From: Ferruginibacter sp. HRS2-29
Lineage (GTDB): Bacteria; Bacteroidota; Bacteroidia; Chitinophagales; Chitinophagaceae
Reading direction: 5' to 3'
Assembly: GCF_024343615.1 (NCBI RefSeq)
Contig: NZ_RJUB01000162.1
Coordinates: forward strand, 186,001-250,000
Length of the DNA: 64,000 nucleotides
Shown here: positions 8,491 to 19,200 of the stretch, piece after piece
How the letters are laid out: every line of letters starts with the position of its first letter
Position numbering within the stretch: the stretch's first letter is position 1
The notes under the pieces: model-generated
Databases searched by the model: none
Told to the model about the DNA's origin: nothing
The model's input: the letters and a program-made list of their open reading frames with translations, nothing else
Made by a program: the position numbers and the translations under genes

Positions 8491-10956
8491 TTATTGCAGA
8501 TACACCAGTGTTACGATCTGTCCCTTTACTGTTGGTATATCATACAAAAAAGTTTTTCTCTCCATGAGCTTTGTGATCACAGCCTTTGGCGAAATAACCG
8601 GTTCTTTTATTACAGCTGTTTCATAAAACGGGTTAGTATTTTCGCCCACTGCAGCCTTTAATGATCTGCCATTGGCCAACTTCATTTTATTGGGAACCCT
8701 CAGTCTCAGATTACCTCCGAGCGTTGACCGGATAACCGTTTTGACAATCCCGCCATTCTTCCATTCCATACCCTGTATTTCAAAGCCGCCGATGGCACGA
8801 AATCCCTTTAAACTTCCATGTTTTTTCCAGACCTCCGGCAAAGCAGGCAGTAGGTTCAGATGGCCGTCGGTGCTTTGCATCAGCATTTCGGTGATGCCGG
8901 ATGTGCAACCAAAATTTCCATCGATCTGGAAAGGAGGGTGGGCATCAAAAAGATTGTTATAGGTTCCGCCACCACCCGGTATTGTGCCCACCGGTGTAAG
9001 CTGATTTTGTATGAGTTTATAGGCATGATCACCATCCAGCATTTTTGCCCACCAGTTTACTTTCCAGCCCATGCTCCAGCCGGTGGATACATCACCGCGT
9101 TGAATGAGCGTGTTTTTTGCTGCGCTGTATAGTTCAGGTGTGCGGTAAGGCGATATCTGGCTGGACGGGAACAGGCCATAGAGGTGAGAGATGTGACGAT
9201 GGTTATCTGCCGGATCATCCACATCATCGAGCCACTCCTGAAGCTGCCCGTATTGCCCGATCTGCATGGGTGCCAGCCGGGCACGTTTTTGTTTTAACGT
9301 ATCGATAAAGGTGGCATCCTTGTGTAGGATCTCTGCTGCTTTGATGGCTGTGCTGAACACATCAAATATGATCTGGTTGGTCATCGTTACGCCAACATCG
9401 ATAGAAGAATTATCATGGGCCTTTGGTGCATTTTCCGGCGATTCGTCCGGAGAAATAACGAGCCAGTGATAGGCAGGATGTTCGATTAAATAATCGACGT
9501 AAAATAATGCCGCATCTTTTAGTACGGGGTAAACAGAAGCTAAATACTTTTCATCACCGTTGTATAAATAATGCTCCCACAAATGCTGGCTCGTCCAGCC
9601 GCCGCCGTTGCTCCATGCGCCCCAGAAGGCACCGTCGATGGCGCCGGTTGCCCGCCAGATATCGGTATTGTGGTGTGCCACCCAACCCCGGGCATTGTAC
9701 ATGTCGCGGGCTGTCTGTTTGCCGGTAACCGCAAGTTCCTTCACCATTTGTAAAAACGGTTCATGCAATTCTGAAAGATTTGTTTTTTCAGCGGGCCAGT
9801 AGTTCATTTCAGCATTGATGTTGATGGTGTATTTGCTGTCCCATGGTGGCCTTGATTTATTGTTCCATATTCCCTGCAGGTTGGCAGGCTGGCCGCCAGG
9901 TTGTGAGGAGGAGATCAACAGGTAACGCCCATATTGGTAATAGAGTGTTACCAGGTTTGGATCGTTGGTAGAATTAAAATTCTTCAGCCGTTCGTTCGTG
10001 GGAAGTTTGGCGGCGTCGGTGGAACCAAGGTCGAGTTGAACGCGGTTAAAATATTTTTGATAAGCACTTACATGATCTTTTAAAATGACTGCAAATGTTT
10101 TTGCTGATGCTTTGTTGATATAAACCGCAGCGCTGTCATTTTCGTTGCCACTCAGCTCATGATAATTAATAAAGTTGGTAGCGATGGAAATGTAAATGGT
10201 AACGGCATCTGCGCTGGTAATTGTTACAGATGTATCAGTGGATGTACAGGTACCGCCTTCGTTTTTAAACCGGCTGATGCCTTTGTATTTTACCTTTCCC
10301 TGCACGCCTTCGTGATCCACGCCGGTGCCGGAAATAGTGAGTTGTTTATTGGCGCTTGTTTTTACAATAGCGTTAGGTTGTGGGGTGGTGTAAAAGGCAG
10401 TAAAAGAAATGCTTTTGGGTTTACTTGCGGTTAAGCGAACGACGATGACACGATCGGGAAATGAAGCCAGCACCTGTCTTGTGTAGACTACATCGCCTGC
10501 ACGGTAAGTGGTGGTGGCTACTGCTTTTTCGATATCCAGTTCACGGTAATATCCTGAATAATTTTCACTGTTGCTGAATGAAAGATTCAGTTCGCCGGCG
10601 GGTTGAAACATCTGCCCCTGCGATCCTTTGCTGATGATCGTTTTGTTCGCCAGCTTTTCTGCATCTTTTTGTTTTCCTTCAAAGATCAGCGTTCGTATTT
10701 TTTCAAGAGAATCGAGCGCCATCGGATTATCGTTGCGGTTGGGACTTCCGCTCCACAACGTGTGTTCGTTCAGCTGAATTATTTCTTTATCTACATTGCC
10801 ATACACCATTGCGCCCAACCTGCCGTTGCCAACGGGCAGTGCGTTTTCCCAGGTTTTTCCCGATGGCGTATCGTACCACAGTTTTAACCCATTGTTTTTT
10901 TGAGCAAAACAATGTGCCGATAGAAGCAGGTTTATGATCAAAATGATTTTTTTCAT
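8491..10956 (-). CDS. GH95 alpha-L-fucosidase / alpha-L-galactosidase
   Basis: Exported GH95 enzyme of about 821 residues, acting on terminal alpha-L-fucose or alpha-L-galactose. I start at ATG 10956 (MKKIILIINLLLSAHCFA) because it opens a clean signal peptide; ATG 10974 would add six residues. An N-terminal beta-sandwich domain (about 25-270) is followed by the (alpha/alpha)6 barrel. Family motifs are present: NINAEMNYWPA (Asn379 and Asn381, the pair that activates water), SPDESPEN (acid Glu at about 505-508), NHRHISHLYG and IDGNFG (Asp679). GH51 lies 27 bases upstream on the same strand. Both fucosidases and alpha-L-galactosidases that act on complex glucuronoarabinoxylan belong to this family. 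The xylan context makes L-galactose plausible, but the intact histidine motif is also compatible with fucose. Confidence 0.9.
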   Translation of the reverse strand: MKKIILIINLLLSAHCFAQKNNGLKLWYDTPSGKTWENALPVGNGRLGAMVYGNVDKEIIQLNEHTLWSGSPNRNDNPMALDSLEKIRTLIFEGKQKDAEKLANKTIISKGSQGQMFQPAGELNLSFSNSENYSGYYRELDIEKAVATTTYRAGDVVYTRQVLASFPDRVIVVRLTASKPKSISFTAFYTTPQPNAIVKTSANKQLTISGTGVDHEGVQGKVKYKGISRFKNEGGTCTSTDTSVTITSADAVTIYISIATNFINYHELSGNENDSAAVYINKASAKTFAVILKDHVSAYQKYFNRVQLDLGSTDAAKLPTNERLKNFNSTNDPNLVTLYYQYGRYLLISSSQPGGQPANLQGIWNNKSRPPWDSKYTININAEMNYWPAEKTNLSELHEPFLQMVKELAVTGKQTARDMYNARGWVAHHNTDIWRATGAIDGAFWGAWSNGGGWTSQHLWEHYLYNGDEKYLASVYPVLKDAALFYVDYLIEHPAYHWLVISPDESPENAPKAHDNSSIDVGVTMTNQIIFDVFSTAIKAAEILHKDATFIDTLKQKRARLAPMQIGQYGQLQEWLDDVDDPADNHRHISHLYGLFPSSQISPYRTPELYSAAKNTLIQRGDVSTGWSMGWKVNWWAKMLDGDHAYKLIQNQLTPVGTIPGGGGTYNNLFDAHPPFQIDGNFGCTSGITEMLMQSTDGHLNLLPALPEVWKKHGSLKGFRAIGGFEIQGMEWKNGGIVKTVIRSTLGGNLRLRVPNKMKLANGRSLKAAVGENTNPFYETAVIKEPVISPKAVITKLMERKTFLYDIPTVKGQIVTLVYLQ

Positions 10957-10983
10957 TGACGGGAACTTATCCATTTAAAATTG

Positions 10984-12531
10984 TTAACCAAAGGCAAGCA
11001 CAACAACACTGAACGGAGGAAGTGTTACTTCCATTTCGTTGCCGTTTAATTTCACTTTATTAAAAGCTTTTGGTGTGATGTTTTCCGGCTTTTCAAATGT
11101 ATTGTGGTCCTGGATCTTTGGTGAACTTAATATCCGGCCGTTCATGTTGCTGGTTTTTATATCGCCGAGATTGACGGTTATTTTCTGTTCTTTATTCGCA
11201 TCGATGTTTACCAGCGACAGGTGTACGACTCCATTTTTGTCTTTGGAAGCGGATGCAGAAACAGCCGGTAATTTTTTATCACCGAGTATATAATCAGTAC
11301 TGCTGACGGTCAGTGGCAGCATCAGCGCATTCTGGTGCACGTTGTACATTTCCATCACGTGATAAGTGGGCGTGAGCACCATTTTTTCTTCATCGGTCAA
11401 TATCACGGCCTGCAGTACGTTGATGATCTGTGCAAGGTTAGCCATTTTCACCCTGTCGCAATGATTGTTGAACGTGTTAAGGGTAGTGCCTGCGATCATC
11501 GCATCACGCATCGTGTTTTGCTGAAAAAGGAACGCTTCATTGGTGCCTTGTGCCACATCATACCAACCGCCCCATTCGTCCACTGCCAGCGCTTTTGTTT
11601 TTTGCGGATCATATTTATCCATGATGGCGCTGTGTTTGGTGACGAGTTCTTCCATCTGCAATGCTCTTTGCATGGTGGTGAAATATTCGGTTTCGGTAAA
11701 AGCCTCAGATGATCCTTTTTTGGCCCAGTCGATTACAGAGTAATGATGGAGACCAAGTGCATCAAACATTTTTGGCGGCAGTTGTTTCATCAACACTTCT
11801 GTCCAGTGATAATCATCATCAGAAGCACCGGAAGCGATCCTGTAAAGTTTATCACTGTTGTTCCAGTCTGTCATGAAGGTCGCATACTGGCGGTAAACAT
11901 TTGCGTAATATTCCACGGTCATGTTGCCACCACAGCCCCAGGCTTCATTTCCGAGACCCCAGAAGCGTACGTTCCATGGATTTTGCCTGCCGGATTTTTC
12001 CCTTAGTTCGGGCATGGGACTGCTGCCGGCGGGATGGGTAGTGTATTTTACCCAATCGGCCAGTTCCTGCGGCGTGCCGCTTCCTACGTTGCCACTCAGG
12101 TACGGTTCGGCGCCAAGGACCTCGCACATGTTTAAAAACTCGTTGGTCCCAAAACTGTTGTCTTCCTTTACATTTCCCCACCATACATTCAGCATCGAAG
12201 GGCGTTGGTCTTTTGGTCCCACACCGTCTTTCCAGTGATACGTATCGGCAAAACAACCACCGGGCCAGCGAAGCACCGGCACTTTTAATTTTTTGAGTGC
12301 CGCAATCACATCGAGCCTTATCCCGTCTTTATTCGGAATTTTTTTATTGTTATCACCCACGTAAAGACCGCCGTAAATGCAATGCCCGAGATGCTCTGCA
12401 AAATGTCCGTAGATATTTTTATTGATCGTGTCTTTTGCCTGTCCGGCATGCAGCACCACTTTATTTTGTGCAGTTGCGGTTACACTTAAAAAAATGGAGA
12501 TCGCCAGGATCGGTTGTTTGATTAAATTCAT
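10984..12531 (-). CDS. GH51 alpha-L-arabinofuranosidase
   Basis: Exported retaining alpha-L-arabinofuranosidase of 515 residues that removes arabinofuranose side chains from arabinoxylan or arabinan oligosaccharides. A signal peptide covers about residues 1-21. The (beta/alpha)8 barrel carries the acid/base Glu196 in WGLGNEAWGCGGN and the nucleophile Glu319 in AVDEWGGW. LRWPGGCFADTYHW (about 87-100) is the conserved substrate-binding segment of the family. A C-terminal beta-sandwich ends the protein. It lies between the acetylesterase (62-base gap) and GH95 (27-base gap), so the three are probably co-transcribed. Debranching of arabinoxylan is a direct family prediction; which linkages are cleaved is not. 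Confidence 0.93.
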   Translation of the reverse strand: MNLIKQPILAISIFLSVTATAQNKVVLHAGQAKDTINKNIYGHFAEHLGHCIYGGLYVGDNNKKIPNKDGIRLDVIAALKKLKVPVLRWPGGCFADTYHWKDGVGPKDQRPSMLNVWWGNVKEDNSFGTNEFLNMCEVLGAEPYLSGNVGSGTPQELADWVKYTTHPAGSSPMPELREKSGRQNPWNVRFWGLGNEAWGCGGNMTVEYYANVYRQYATFMTDWNNSDKLYRIASGASDDDYHWTEVLMKQLPPKMFDALGLHHYSVIDWAKKGSSEAFTETEYFTTMQRALQMEELVTKHSAIMDKYDPQKTKALAVDEWGGWYDVAQGTNEAFLFQQNTMRDAMIAGTTLNTFNNHCDRVKMANLAQIINVLQAVILTDEEKMVLTPTYHVMEMYNVHQNALMLPLTVSSTDYILGDKKLPAVSASASKDKNGVVHLSLVNIDANKEQKITVNLGDIKTSNMNGRILSSPKIQDHNTFEKPENITPKAFNKVKLNGNEMEVTLPPFSVVVLAFG

Positions 12532-12593
12532 TTTTCCGTTTTATTTGGTTAAAACAATTTCATTATCGATAACAATACATTTATTTTTTGTCC

Positions 12594-14531
12594 TTATTTT
12601 TCATCAGTCCTGAAAGGTGATGCCGGCAATCCTTCTTTGTTATACAAATCAGGGTTTACGGGATTGTCGGCCCAGGCATATCTTACGTACATGGGATTGG
12701 TTACCTGGTCGGCGGAAACGATGATCTTATTTCCTTCAATCGTTGCTTTTGCCCACACAAATTTTTTATCAGCACCTGCAATGGCAAATTCGGCGGGCGC
12801 TTCGCCATCGTTTGTGATCAGCCCGCTTCCGGTATTGGTAAAGGAAACAATGATCTTATTGCCTTCCACGGTGGCCGACTGAAACAGCGGTCCGGAGTAC
12901 ACGATGTCTTCATGGTACGCGATCTTTTTTGCTGCCAGCGCAAGTCGTTTGCCCACATCTTTTTTATTATCCGGGTGAATATCGTTCCACTCGCCCAGGT
13001 CGATAGCCACTGCCATGGCGGTGTTGGCAACCGATAACGATTGTAACTGCGCCTCTCTCAATTGGGCCCACTGGCTTTCCGAGGGCAGGTAATTATAATC
13101 CATGAACCCCGGAAGTTGTACATATAAAAAAGGAAGGTCTCCTTGTTTCCATTTATTGCGCCAGTCGGCGATCTGGGCGGGCTGTAATTTTTTATAGGCT
13201 TCTGCTCGCCCGGTATTCGCTTCACCCTGGTACCATACAAATCCTTTGATGGTATAATTTATTTCCGGAGCCACCATGGCGTTGTACAAAGCTGCAGGTT
13301 GATTTTGCGCAGCAATACCGCCGCCAAACCCGCCACTGGCGGGCATGTACACTTCCCCGGTTTTATATTCCCAGGTTCCTTTAAGGTCTACGGTATCTTT
13401 TCCCGCGAATATGCAATAAGGTTTATCCGGCACAAAACCACCTTTGCCATTGTTGTTGGTGACCCTTACGACAAAAATATTTTTGCCGGCTTTCAACACG
13501 TCCGGTGCGATGTCATATCTTCTTTGCGGATACATGTAAGTTGTACTACCCACCTGTTTTCCGTTTATGTACAATACATCCGCATCTACGATTCTTCCTA
13601 AAAAAACTCTTGCCCGTTTACCTGTCATGGAGGCGGGGATATCGATTTCTTTCCTGTACCATACCACGCCGTTGAGGTCTTTTACGCCCTGGTCTTCCCA
13701 ATAGCCGGGTACATTGATGCTATGCCAGCCTTTTGGAACGTAGGCCGTTTCAAACCATTTGGGAGAAGCTAGTAAACCTTTATCCTGCTGCCGGAAGCCG
13801 GTTCTGTTGCCTGCAAAAGTTTTGCTGTTGGTACTGTTTACATAAGCGGTATCCTTATTTTTTTGCAGGGTAGTTTGTAAAGATGAAAAATCTTTGAGCC
13901 CTTCTTCGCTGATCCAGGCTTCAATGGGAGTGCCGCCAACACTGGCGTTGATGATACCTACAGGAACATGATATGTTTCAAAAAGGTCTTTTGCGAAAAA
14001 ATACGCTACGGCTGAAAAGGGCCTCACATCCTGACCTACGGCAGCTTTCCAGTTGCCGGAAGGAAGGTCGGCCTGAGGGCCGGTAAGGCTGGTGAGGGTA
14101 GGGATCCAGAACTGCCTGATCTGGGGATAGTTTGCGGTAGCAATCTCACCGGCATACGTCACATCGTGGATATTGAGCTGGTGCACCATATTGGATTGGC
14201 CGGAGCAAAACCAGACATCACCGATCAGGATTTCTTTCAGGCTGATCTTATTTTTACCTGTAATGTCCATCGTGTATGGGCCACCGGCTTTCATGGGAGG
14301 CAGTATTACCAGCCATTTCCCGTCAGTGCCGGTAGTGGTTTTGTAATTTTTCTGCTGGAAGCGGATCGTTATTTTTTCTTTTGGCGAGGCCCATCCCCAG
14401 ATGTTTACTTTATGATCGCGTTGTAAGATCATAAAGTCTTTTACCAGGGCGGGAAGCCGTACCTGCGCAGATAGCGGCATGTAAGCCAATAGCAGTATAT
14501 ATAAAAGTAATGGGGTTAATGTTTTTTTCAT
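12594..14531 (-). CDS. Sialate O-acetylesterase-like (SASA) carbohydrate acetylesterase
   Basis: Exported 645-residue SGNH-type acetylesterase. A signal peptide covers about residues 1-22. The nucleophile is Ser110 in WFCSGQSNM, and the catalytic Asp/His pair is Asp517 and His519 in GEWNDIHPDN. Between these (about 260-390) lies an inserted galactose-binding-like beta-sandwich of the kind seen in GH2 proteins (GYWEDQGVKDLNGVVWYRKE). Proteins of this architecture are annotated as sialate 9-O-acetylesterases, but in xylan loci they act as acetylxylan esterases. Nothing else here suggests sialic acid use, so acetyl removal from xylan is the better guess. It is the first hydrolase gene after lacI on the same strand (116-base gap). 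Confidence 0.87.
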   Translation of the reverse strand: MKKTLTPLLLYILLLAYMPLSAQVRLPALVKDFMILQRDHKVNIWGWASPKEKITIRFQQKNYKTTTGTDGKWLVILPPMKAGGPYTMDITGKNKISLKEILIGDVWFCSGQSNMVHQLNIHDVTYAGEIATANYPQIRQFWIPTLTSLTGPQADLPSGNWKAAVGQDVRPFSAVAYFFAKDLFETYHVPVGIINASVGGTPIEAWISEEGLKDFSSLQTTLQKNKDTAYVNSTNSKTFAGNRTGFRQQDKGLLASPKWFETAYVPKGWHSINVPGYWEDQGVKDLNGVVWYRKEIDIPASMTGKRARVFLGRIVDADVLYINGKQVGSTTYMYPQRRYDIAPDVLKAGKNIFVVRVTNNNGKGGFVPDKPYCIFAGKDTVDLKGTWEYKTGEVYMPASGGFGGGIAAQNQPAALYNAMVAPEINYTIKGFVWYQGEANTGRAEAYKKLQPAQIADWRNKWKQGDLPFLYVQLPGFMDYNYLPSESQWAQLREAQLQSLSVANTAMAVAIDLGEWNDIHPDNKKDVGKRLALAAKKIAYHEDIVYSGPLFQSATVEGNKIIVSFTNTGSGLITNDGEAPAEFAIAGADKKFVWAKATIEGNKIIVSADQVTNPMYVRYAWADNPVNPDLYNKEGLPASPFRTDEK

Positions 14532-14647
14532 ATGACTACTTTTTGGCGATGATCAAGTTTAATGGCGGCATCCTGAAATAGTATTGCAATCCTTTTCTAT
14601 TGAAATAGTTTATAAGCTTAACGGGTTATAAAGTACTTCCTTTTTAT

Positions 14648-15679
14648 TTATTTTTTCTGCCTGTTTTTCACGGATGATTCCCTGACGATCAGTTCAGATC
14701 TTATAATTATCCTGTTAGTGCTCGCTATATTTCCGCGCCCGTTCAAATGGTTCACGATATTCCTTGCGGTGACCTCACCCATTTCTTTACCGGGATAATC
14801 GATGGTGGTAAGTTGGGGATCAACGATCTTACTAATGGCATCGTTGTTAAACCCCACAACGGCGATGTCATCAGGAACCTGCATTCCATGCCGTTTTAAT
14901 TCCTGCATGCAGACTGCCGCTTCAAAATCGTTGCTCACGAAAAGCCCGTCGGGCCGGGGTTCCATTTGTAAGATCTCGTGGGCAGCTTCGAGGGCGCTTT
15001 CTTCGCTGATATCTTTTACCAGTACCAGGTCTTTATTATATGGTATGCCGGCATCAAACAATGCATCGGTGTAACCGCGGTGCCGTTGATGATATACGTT
15101 CCGTTTAAGGCTCGAAGTAAAGTGCACTATCCTGCTGCATCCCTGTTGCAGCAGGTGCTGGGTAGCTATGTAGCCACTTTTATAATTATCGATTATCACG
15201 TGGGTCTTGTTGCTGCTTTCTTCCACTCGATCGAAGAATATGACCGGAATATTTTTTTCGAAAAAAGGCTGAAAGTGATCAATGTTTTTGGACGAAAAGG
15301 ATAGGGAAGCGATCACTCCATCTACCCGGTTATGAAAAAGGTTCATGGCATTTTCCACTTCCTGCTCATAATTTTCCCGCGAGTGCACGATGATGATATT
15401 ATAACCAGCCTCTGCAGTGATCTTTTCTATCCCTGCCAGCACTGAGGCTATAAAGTTGCTGTTCAATGTGTGAAGAAGTATACCTATGGTGTAAGATTTC
15501 TGTTTGCGGAGGTTACTGGCGAAAGTATTATGGCGGTATCCCATTTCTCCCGCCTTTTCCAATATTTTTTTGATAGTAGGCTTGCTTACTGCCGAACTAT
15601 TCTTCAAGCCGCGACTGACTGTGGCGGCAGAGATATTCAATTCCCTGGCAATATCGTAAATGGTAATTTCTTTTCCCAT
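14648..15679 (-). CDS. LacI-family transcriptional regulator of the xylan PUL
   Basis: DNA-binding repressor of 343 residues. I chose ATG 15679 (MGKEITIYDIARELNIS) because the helix-turn-helix then begins at the usual distance from the N-terminus; ATG 15688 would add three residues. The N-terminal LacI helix-turn-helix (about 4-25, AATVSRGLKN) and hinge are followed by a periplasmic-binding-protein-like effector domain (about 60-335). It is divergent from susC and on the strand of the hydrolases, with two palindromes in the shared intergenic region. A sugar released from the glycan is the expected inducer. LacI rather than a hybrid two-component system or AraC control of a xylan PUL is somewhat unusual for Bacteroidota. 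Confidence 0.9.
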   Translation of the reverse strand: MGKEITIYDIARELNISAATVSRGLKNSSAVSKPTIKKILEKAGEMGYRHNTFASNLRKQKSYTIGILLHTLNSNFIASVLAGIEKITAEAGYNIIIVHSRENYEQEVENAMNLFHNRVDGVIASLSFSSKNIDHFQPFFEKNIPVIFFDRVEESSNKTHVIIDNYKSGYIATQHLLQQGCSRIVHFTSSLKRNVYHQRHRGYTDALFDAGIPYNKDLVLVKDISEESALEAAHEILQMEPRPDGLFVSNDFEAAVCMQELKRHGMQVPDDIAVVGFNNDAISKIVDPQLTTIDYPGKEMGEVTARNIVNHLNGRGNIASTNRIIIRSELIVRESSVKNRQKK

Positions 15680-15758
15680 AAAAAGCAAGCATTTCAGGAT
15701 ACAATAAATGGTGAGAATGCATCCGGATGCTAAAAATAAGAAATTTTAAGAAAAAAAA

Positions 15759-15772
15759 TGCAATCGGTTGCA
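15759..15772. promoter_or_regulatory. Candidate LacI-type operator (TGCAATCGGTTGCA)
   Basis: The 14-mer has five-base perfect arms TGCAA/TTGCA around TCGG, the size and symmetry of LacI-family operators. It lies about 80 bases upstream of the lacI start, so it could serve autoregulation. Assignment rests on proximity and symmetry. Confidence 0.55.
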
Positions 15773-15972
15773 AATTGTAATTTATTTGTTTTACATTGTG
15801 TCGTATTAACAAATTATTACGTTAATAGATTGCTTGTGAAATAGGCGCCCCATCCTAAAAAGGGCGGAATCGATTGGATATTGCTGAATAACAAAAATTT
15901 TTTTTAGAGTCTGGAATGCGTTAGCTGTTAAAGTCATGTTTGCTGTTAAAAGCGCATATTTTTAATATTTAA

Positions 15973-15986
15973 TGCAATCCATTGTA
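15973..15986. promoter_or_regulatory. Second candidate LacI-type operator (TGCAATCCATTGTA)
   Basis: A near copy of the palindrome at 15759: arms TGCAAT/ATTGTA with one mismatch and the same left half TGCAAT. It is about 275 bases upstream of susC. Two similar sites 200 bases apart would allow looping, which is inference. Confidence 0.5.
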
Positions 15987-16248
15987 ATAAATAATTGGAA
16001 AATTATTTTAAAAGATTAATTGCTGTATGAAAGTCAATTTGCCACCATTTTGTAGTATCTCCGGCTACCTTTTAGTAAAACCCACCTGGTTTACCTTATC
16101 AGGATTTATCCGCCCGGATAGAGATCCCGGTTGGAAAGCGGAGCCATATTTTTCTTCGGGATAAAGAGGATATCACCAAAGCCACTAAAAACTTACATAT
16201 ATATAGAAAGTATACAACGCTGATACGTTTTACTATTTACCAAACCAA

Positions 16249-19200
16249 ATGCATAATAAAAAAACAAAATTAACTATGAGTAAAAATTCAAAAGCAAAAG
16301 TTCTCTGCCTTACGCTAGTGCTGCAGCTTTTTGCAGTGGTAGCTTTTGCGCAGAACCTGACTGTAAAAGGCCGTGTTACTGATGACAAAGGGGCTCCCGT
16401 TGTTGGCGCCTCCGTTACAGTCAAAGGCACCGCAGACGGTACTTCCACGGATGGGGCAGGTGATTACACCATTTCGGCAGCCAGGGGCGCTACCCTTGTG
16501 GTAAGTTCCGTAAACTTTGAATCGATAGAAGTGAAAGTAAGGTCTGCAGTAGAAAACGTTACTTTAACTTCTTCTGATAAAGCATTGGGAGAAGTTGTTG
16601 TGATCGGTTACGGATCACAGAAGAAAAAAGATGTAACCGGGTCAACGGTTACTGTTAAGGGCGAAACCCTGAACGAAATTAAAGCGCCTAATATTTATAA
16701 CCAGTTGCAGGGTAGAGTAGCAGGTGTGGATATCGTGAGCAATAGTTCTAATATCGGGTCAACCGGCCAGATACTTATCCGCGGCAGCCGCTCTCTGAGT
16801 GGTAATAACAGCCCTTTGATAGTTGTAGATGGTATGGCCTATGGCGGTAGTTTGAATGACCTCGATCCTGAGAACATCGCTAATGTGGATGTGTTGAAGG
16901 ATGCCTCTGCCACAGCTATTTACGGGTCACGTGGTTCCAACGGGGTGATCATCGTTACTACAAAAAGAGGAACTCCGGGAAGAGCTACGGTAAGTTACAA
17001 CGGGTATGTAGGTAAGGTGAATGTCATTGACACCTACAGGTTGTTCAACGGTGCTGAGTATGCCCAGTTCAAAGCGGATGCAGCTGCGGGCAACTCCAAT
17101 ACACCTGGACAGAATTTGTATGCACTTACAGCAGATGAAACTGCAAACCTGGCAAAGGGGGTAAGTACAGACTGGCAAGATTTATTGCTGACCAGCGGTT
17201 TAAGGACAAGCCATGATGTGAATGTGAGGGGTGGTAATGACAAGACACAGTATTTCTTTGGCCTGGGTTATTATAAAGAAACCGGCGTAATACACAACCA
17301 GATCCTGGAGCGTTACTCATTTAATGTAAATATCGATCATAAGGTTTCCGACAGGGTGAAGGTTGGTTTTACCAGTTTTAATACTATGACCAGGTCTAAC
17401 AGGACCGGAACAAATGCTTATGGGGCTGCCACCAGGTTATCGCCATTATTTGCGCCTTATAATGCAGATGGTTCACTTAATTTCAAGCCGGCCATTCAGC
17501 AGGGGGCAGATCAACAACAAATAAATCCGCTTACATCCATAGGGAATAACGATCTCATCAGGGCTTTCCAGAGGAGATATCAGTTCCAACACAATGTTTA
17601 TGGCGAAGTAAAGATCCTGAAAGACCTCAAATTCAGATCTACATTTGGTTATGGCTGGTCTCAGACGCTGAACGAAAACTACACCGGCCCGAATACAGTC
17701 TTTAATACCAATACTACCACTGCCGGATCAACCCTTAGCCAGGTAAATGCAGAAGGGTGGCAGTACACCATCAACAACTCGTTGGAATATAATAAAACCT
17801 TTGCGCAAAAGCACAAACTCCAGGTATTAGCTTTGCAGGAAATTCAAAAAAATCACTTCCAGTCACAAGGATTTGATGGCGTAGGGGTTCCGGCCAATTT
17901 TATCCAGACATTCAACTGGCAATTGGTAACTACCATTAACTCACAGGCTGGAAATTTCAATGAAAGTGGCCTGATCGGATATATGGGCAGGGCACTCTAT
18001 TCTTATGATGATAAATATTTAGCAACCGCTACTATAAGGTCAGATGAATCTTCGGTTCTTGCACCAGGCCATCAGAGGACAACGTATCCTGCGGTTTCTG
18101 TGGGTTGGAATATCGATAAAGAACGATTCATGCAAAATGTAAAATTTGTTTCCGGCTTAAAACTCAGGGCAGGTTGGGGTATCAGTTCCAATGCCGGTAT
18201 CGGAGCTTACACTACATTGGGAAGCCTGACATCCAATTTCTATAATTTCGGTACCAACAACCAGAATGGATATCTTATCAATACAGCACCAAACCCGGAA
18301 CTGGGTTGGGAAAAAACAAAAGGAACAAATATCGGGCTTGATTTCGGCTTGTTCAATAACCGCCTGACAGGGTCTATTGATTTCTACAAAAACAAGACGT
18401 ATGACATTTTGTTGGTTAAAAACCTTCCACGTAGCCTGGGTATAAATTCGCAGACTACCAACGTTGGCGAAACTTCTTCTCGTGGTATGGAGTTTACGTT
18501 GAGCAGCATAAATGTTAAAAGCAACAAGAGGGATGGATTTGTTTGGCGTACTGATTTCAATGCCGCTTTCAATAGGGAAAAGATCACCGCTTTACAGAAC
18601 AATCTTCAACAGGATATCGGAAACGGATGGTTCGTAGGCCAGCCGCTGTCTGTAATATTTGACTACAAAAAGATCGGTATCTGGCAAACCAGCGAAGCTG
18701 CAGAAGCCGCAGTATACGGTGTTTTTCCTGGTGATATAAAAATACAGGACCTTAACAATGACAAAGCCATTACAGCAGCAGACAGGCAGGTGATCGGGAC
18801 GTTCCAGCCAGACCTGGTAGCTGGTTTGACCAACCATTTTGAATACAAAAATTTCGATCTGAATGTGGTGATGTATGGCCGTTTTGGACAAACTGCAGTG
18901 GTAACTTATTTATCAGCCGATGGTAGCGGAGCAGGTTACCCTTTCTTTGGTAACAGCAGGGTTTCGCAGCTAAAAGTAAACTACTGGACACCTACCAACC
19001 CAACCAACGATTTCCCTCAGCCGGATGCAGGCAGGGATGGTCAGAACTTTACATCCACCCTTACTTACCGCGATGGTTCTTTCATCAAAATAAGGACCAT
19101 AGATTTAGGGTACAACGTGTCAGGGAAATTGCTCAGCAAAGCAAAAATTCAATCACTCAGGATATATGCATCTGCTCAAAATCCCTTCATTTTATGGGCT

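Larger units (their letters stand above)
15680..16248. other. Divergent lacI-susC intergenic region
   Basis: About 570 AT-rich bases with no convincing coding content. It must hold the promoters of lacI (leftward) and susC (rightward). I see two LacI-type palindromes (listed separately) but no exact TTTG/TAnnTTTG pair for either gene. A weak rightward -7-like box TACCTTTT lies at 16066-16073. The long 5' segment before susC leaves room for a leader RNA; I recognise no known riboswitch. Confidence 0.6.

Noticed and set aside
14585..14592. TGCAATCC half-site before the SASA gene as a third LacI operator
   Set aside because: Only one arm is present, the same octamer also occurs at 60503-60510, and an eight-base match is expected by chance about twice in this window.
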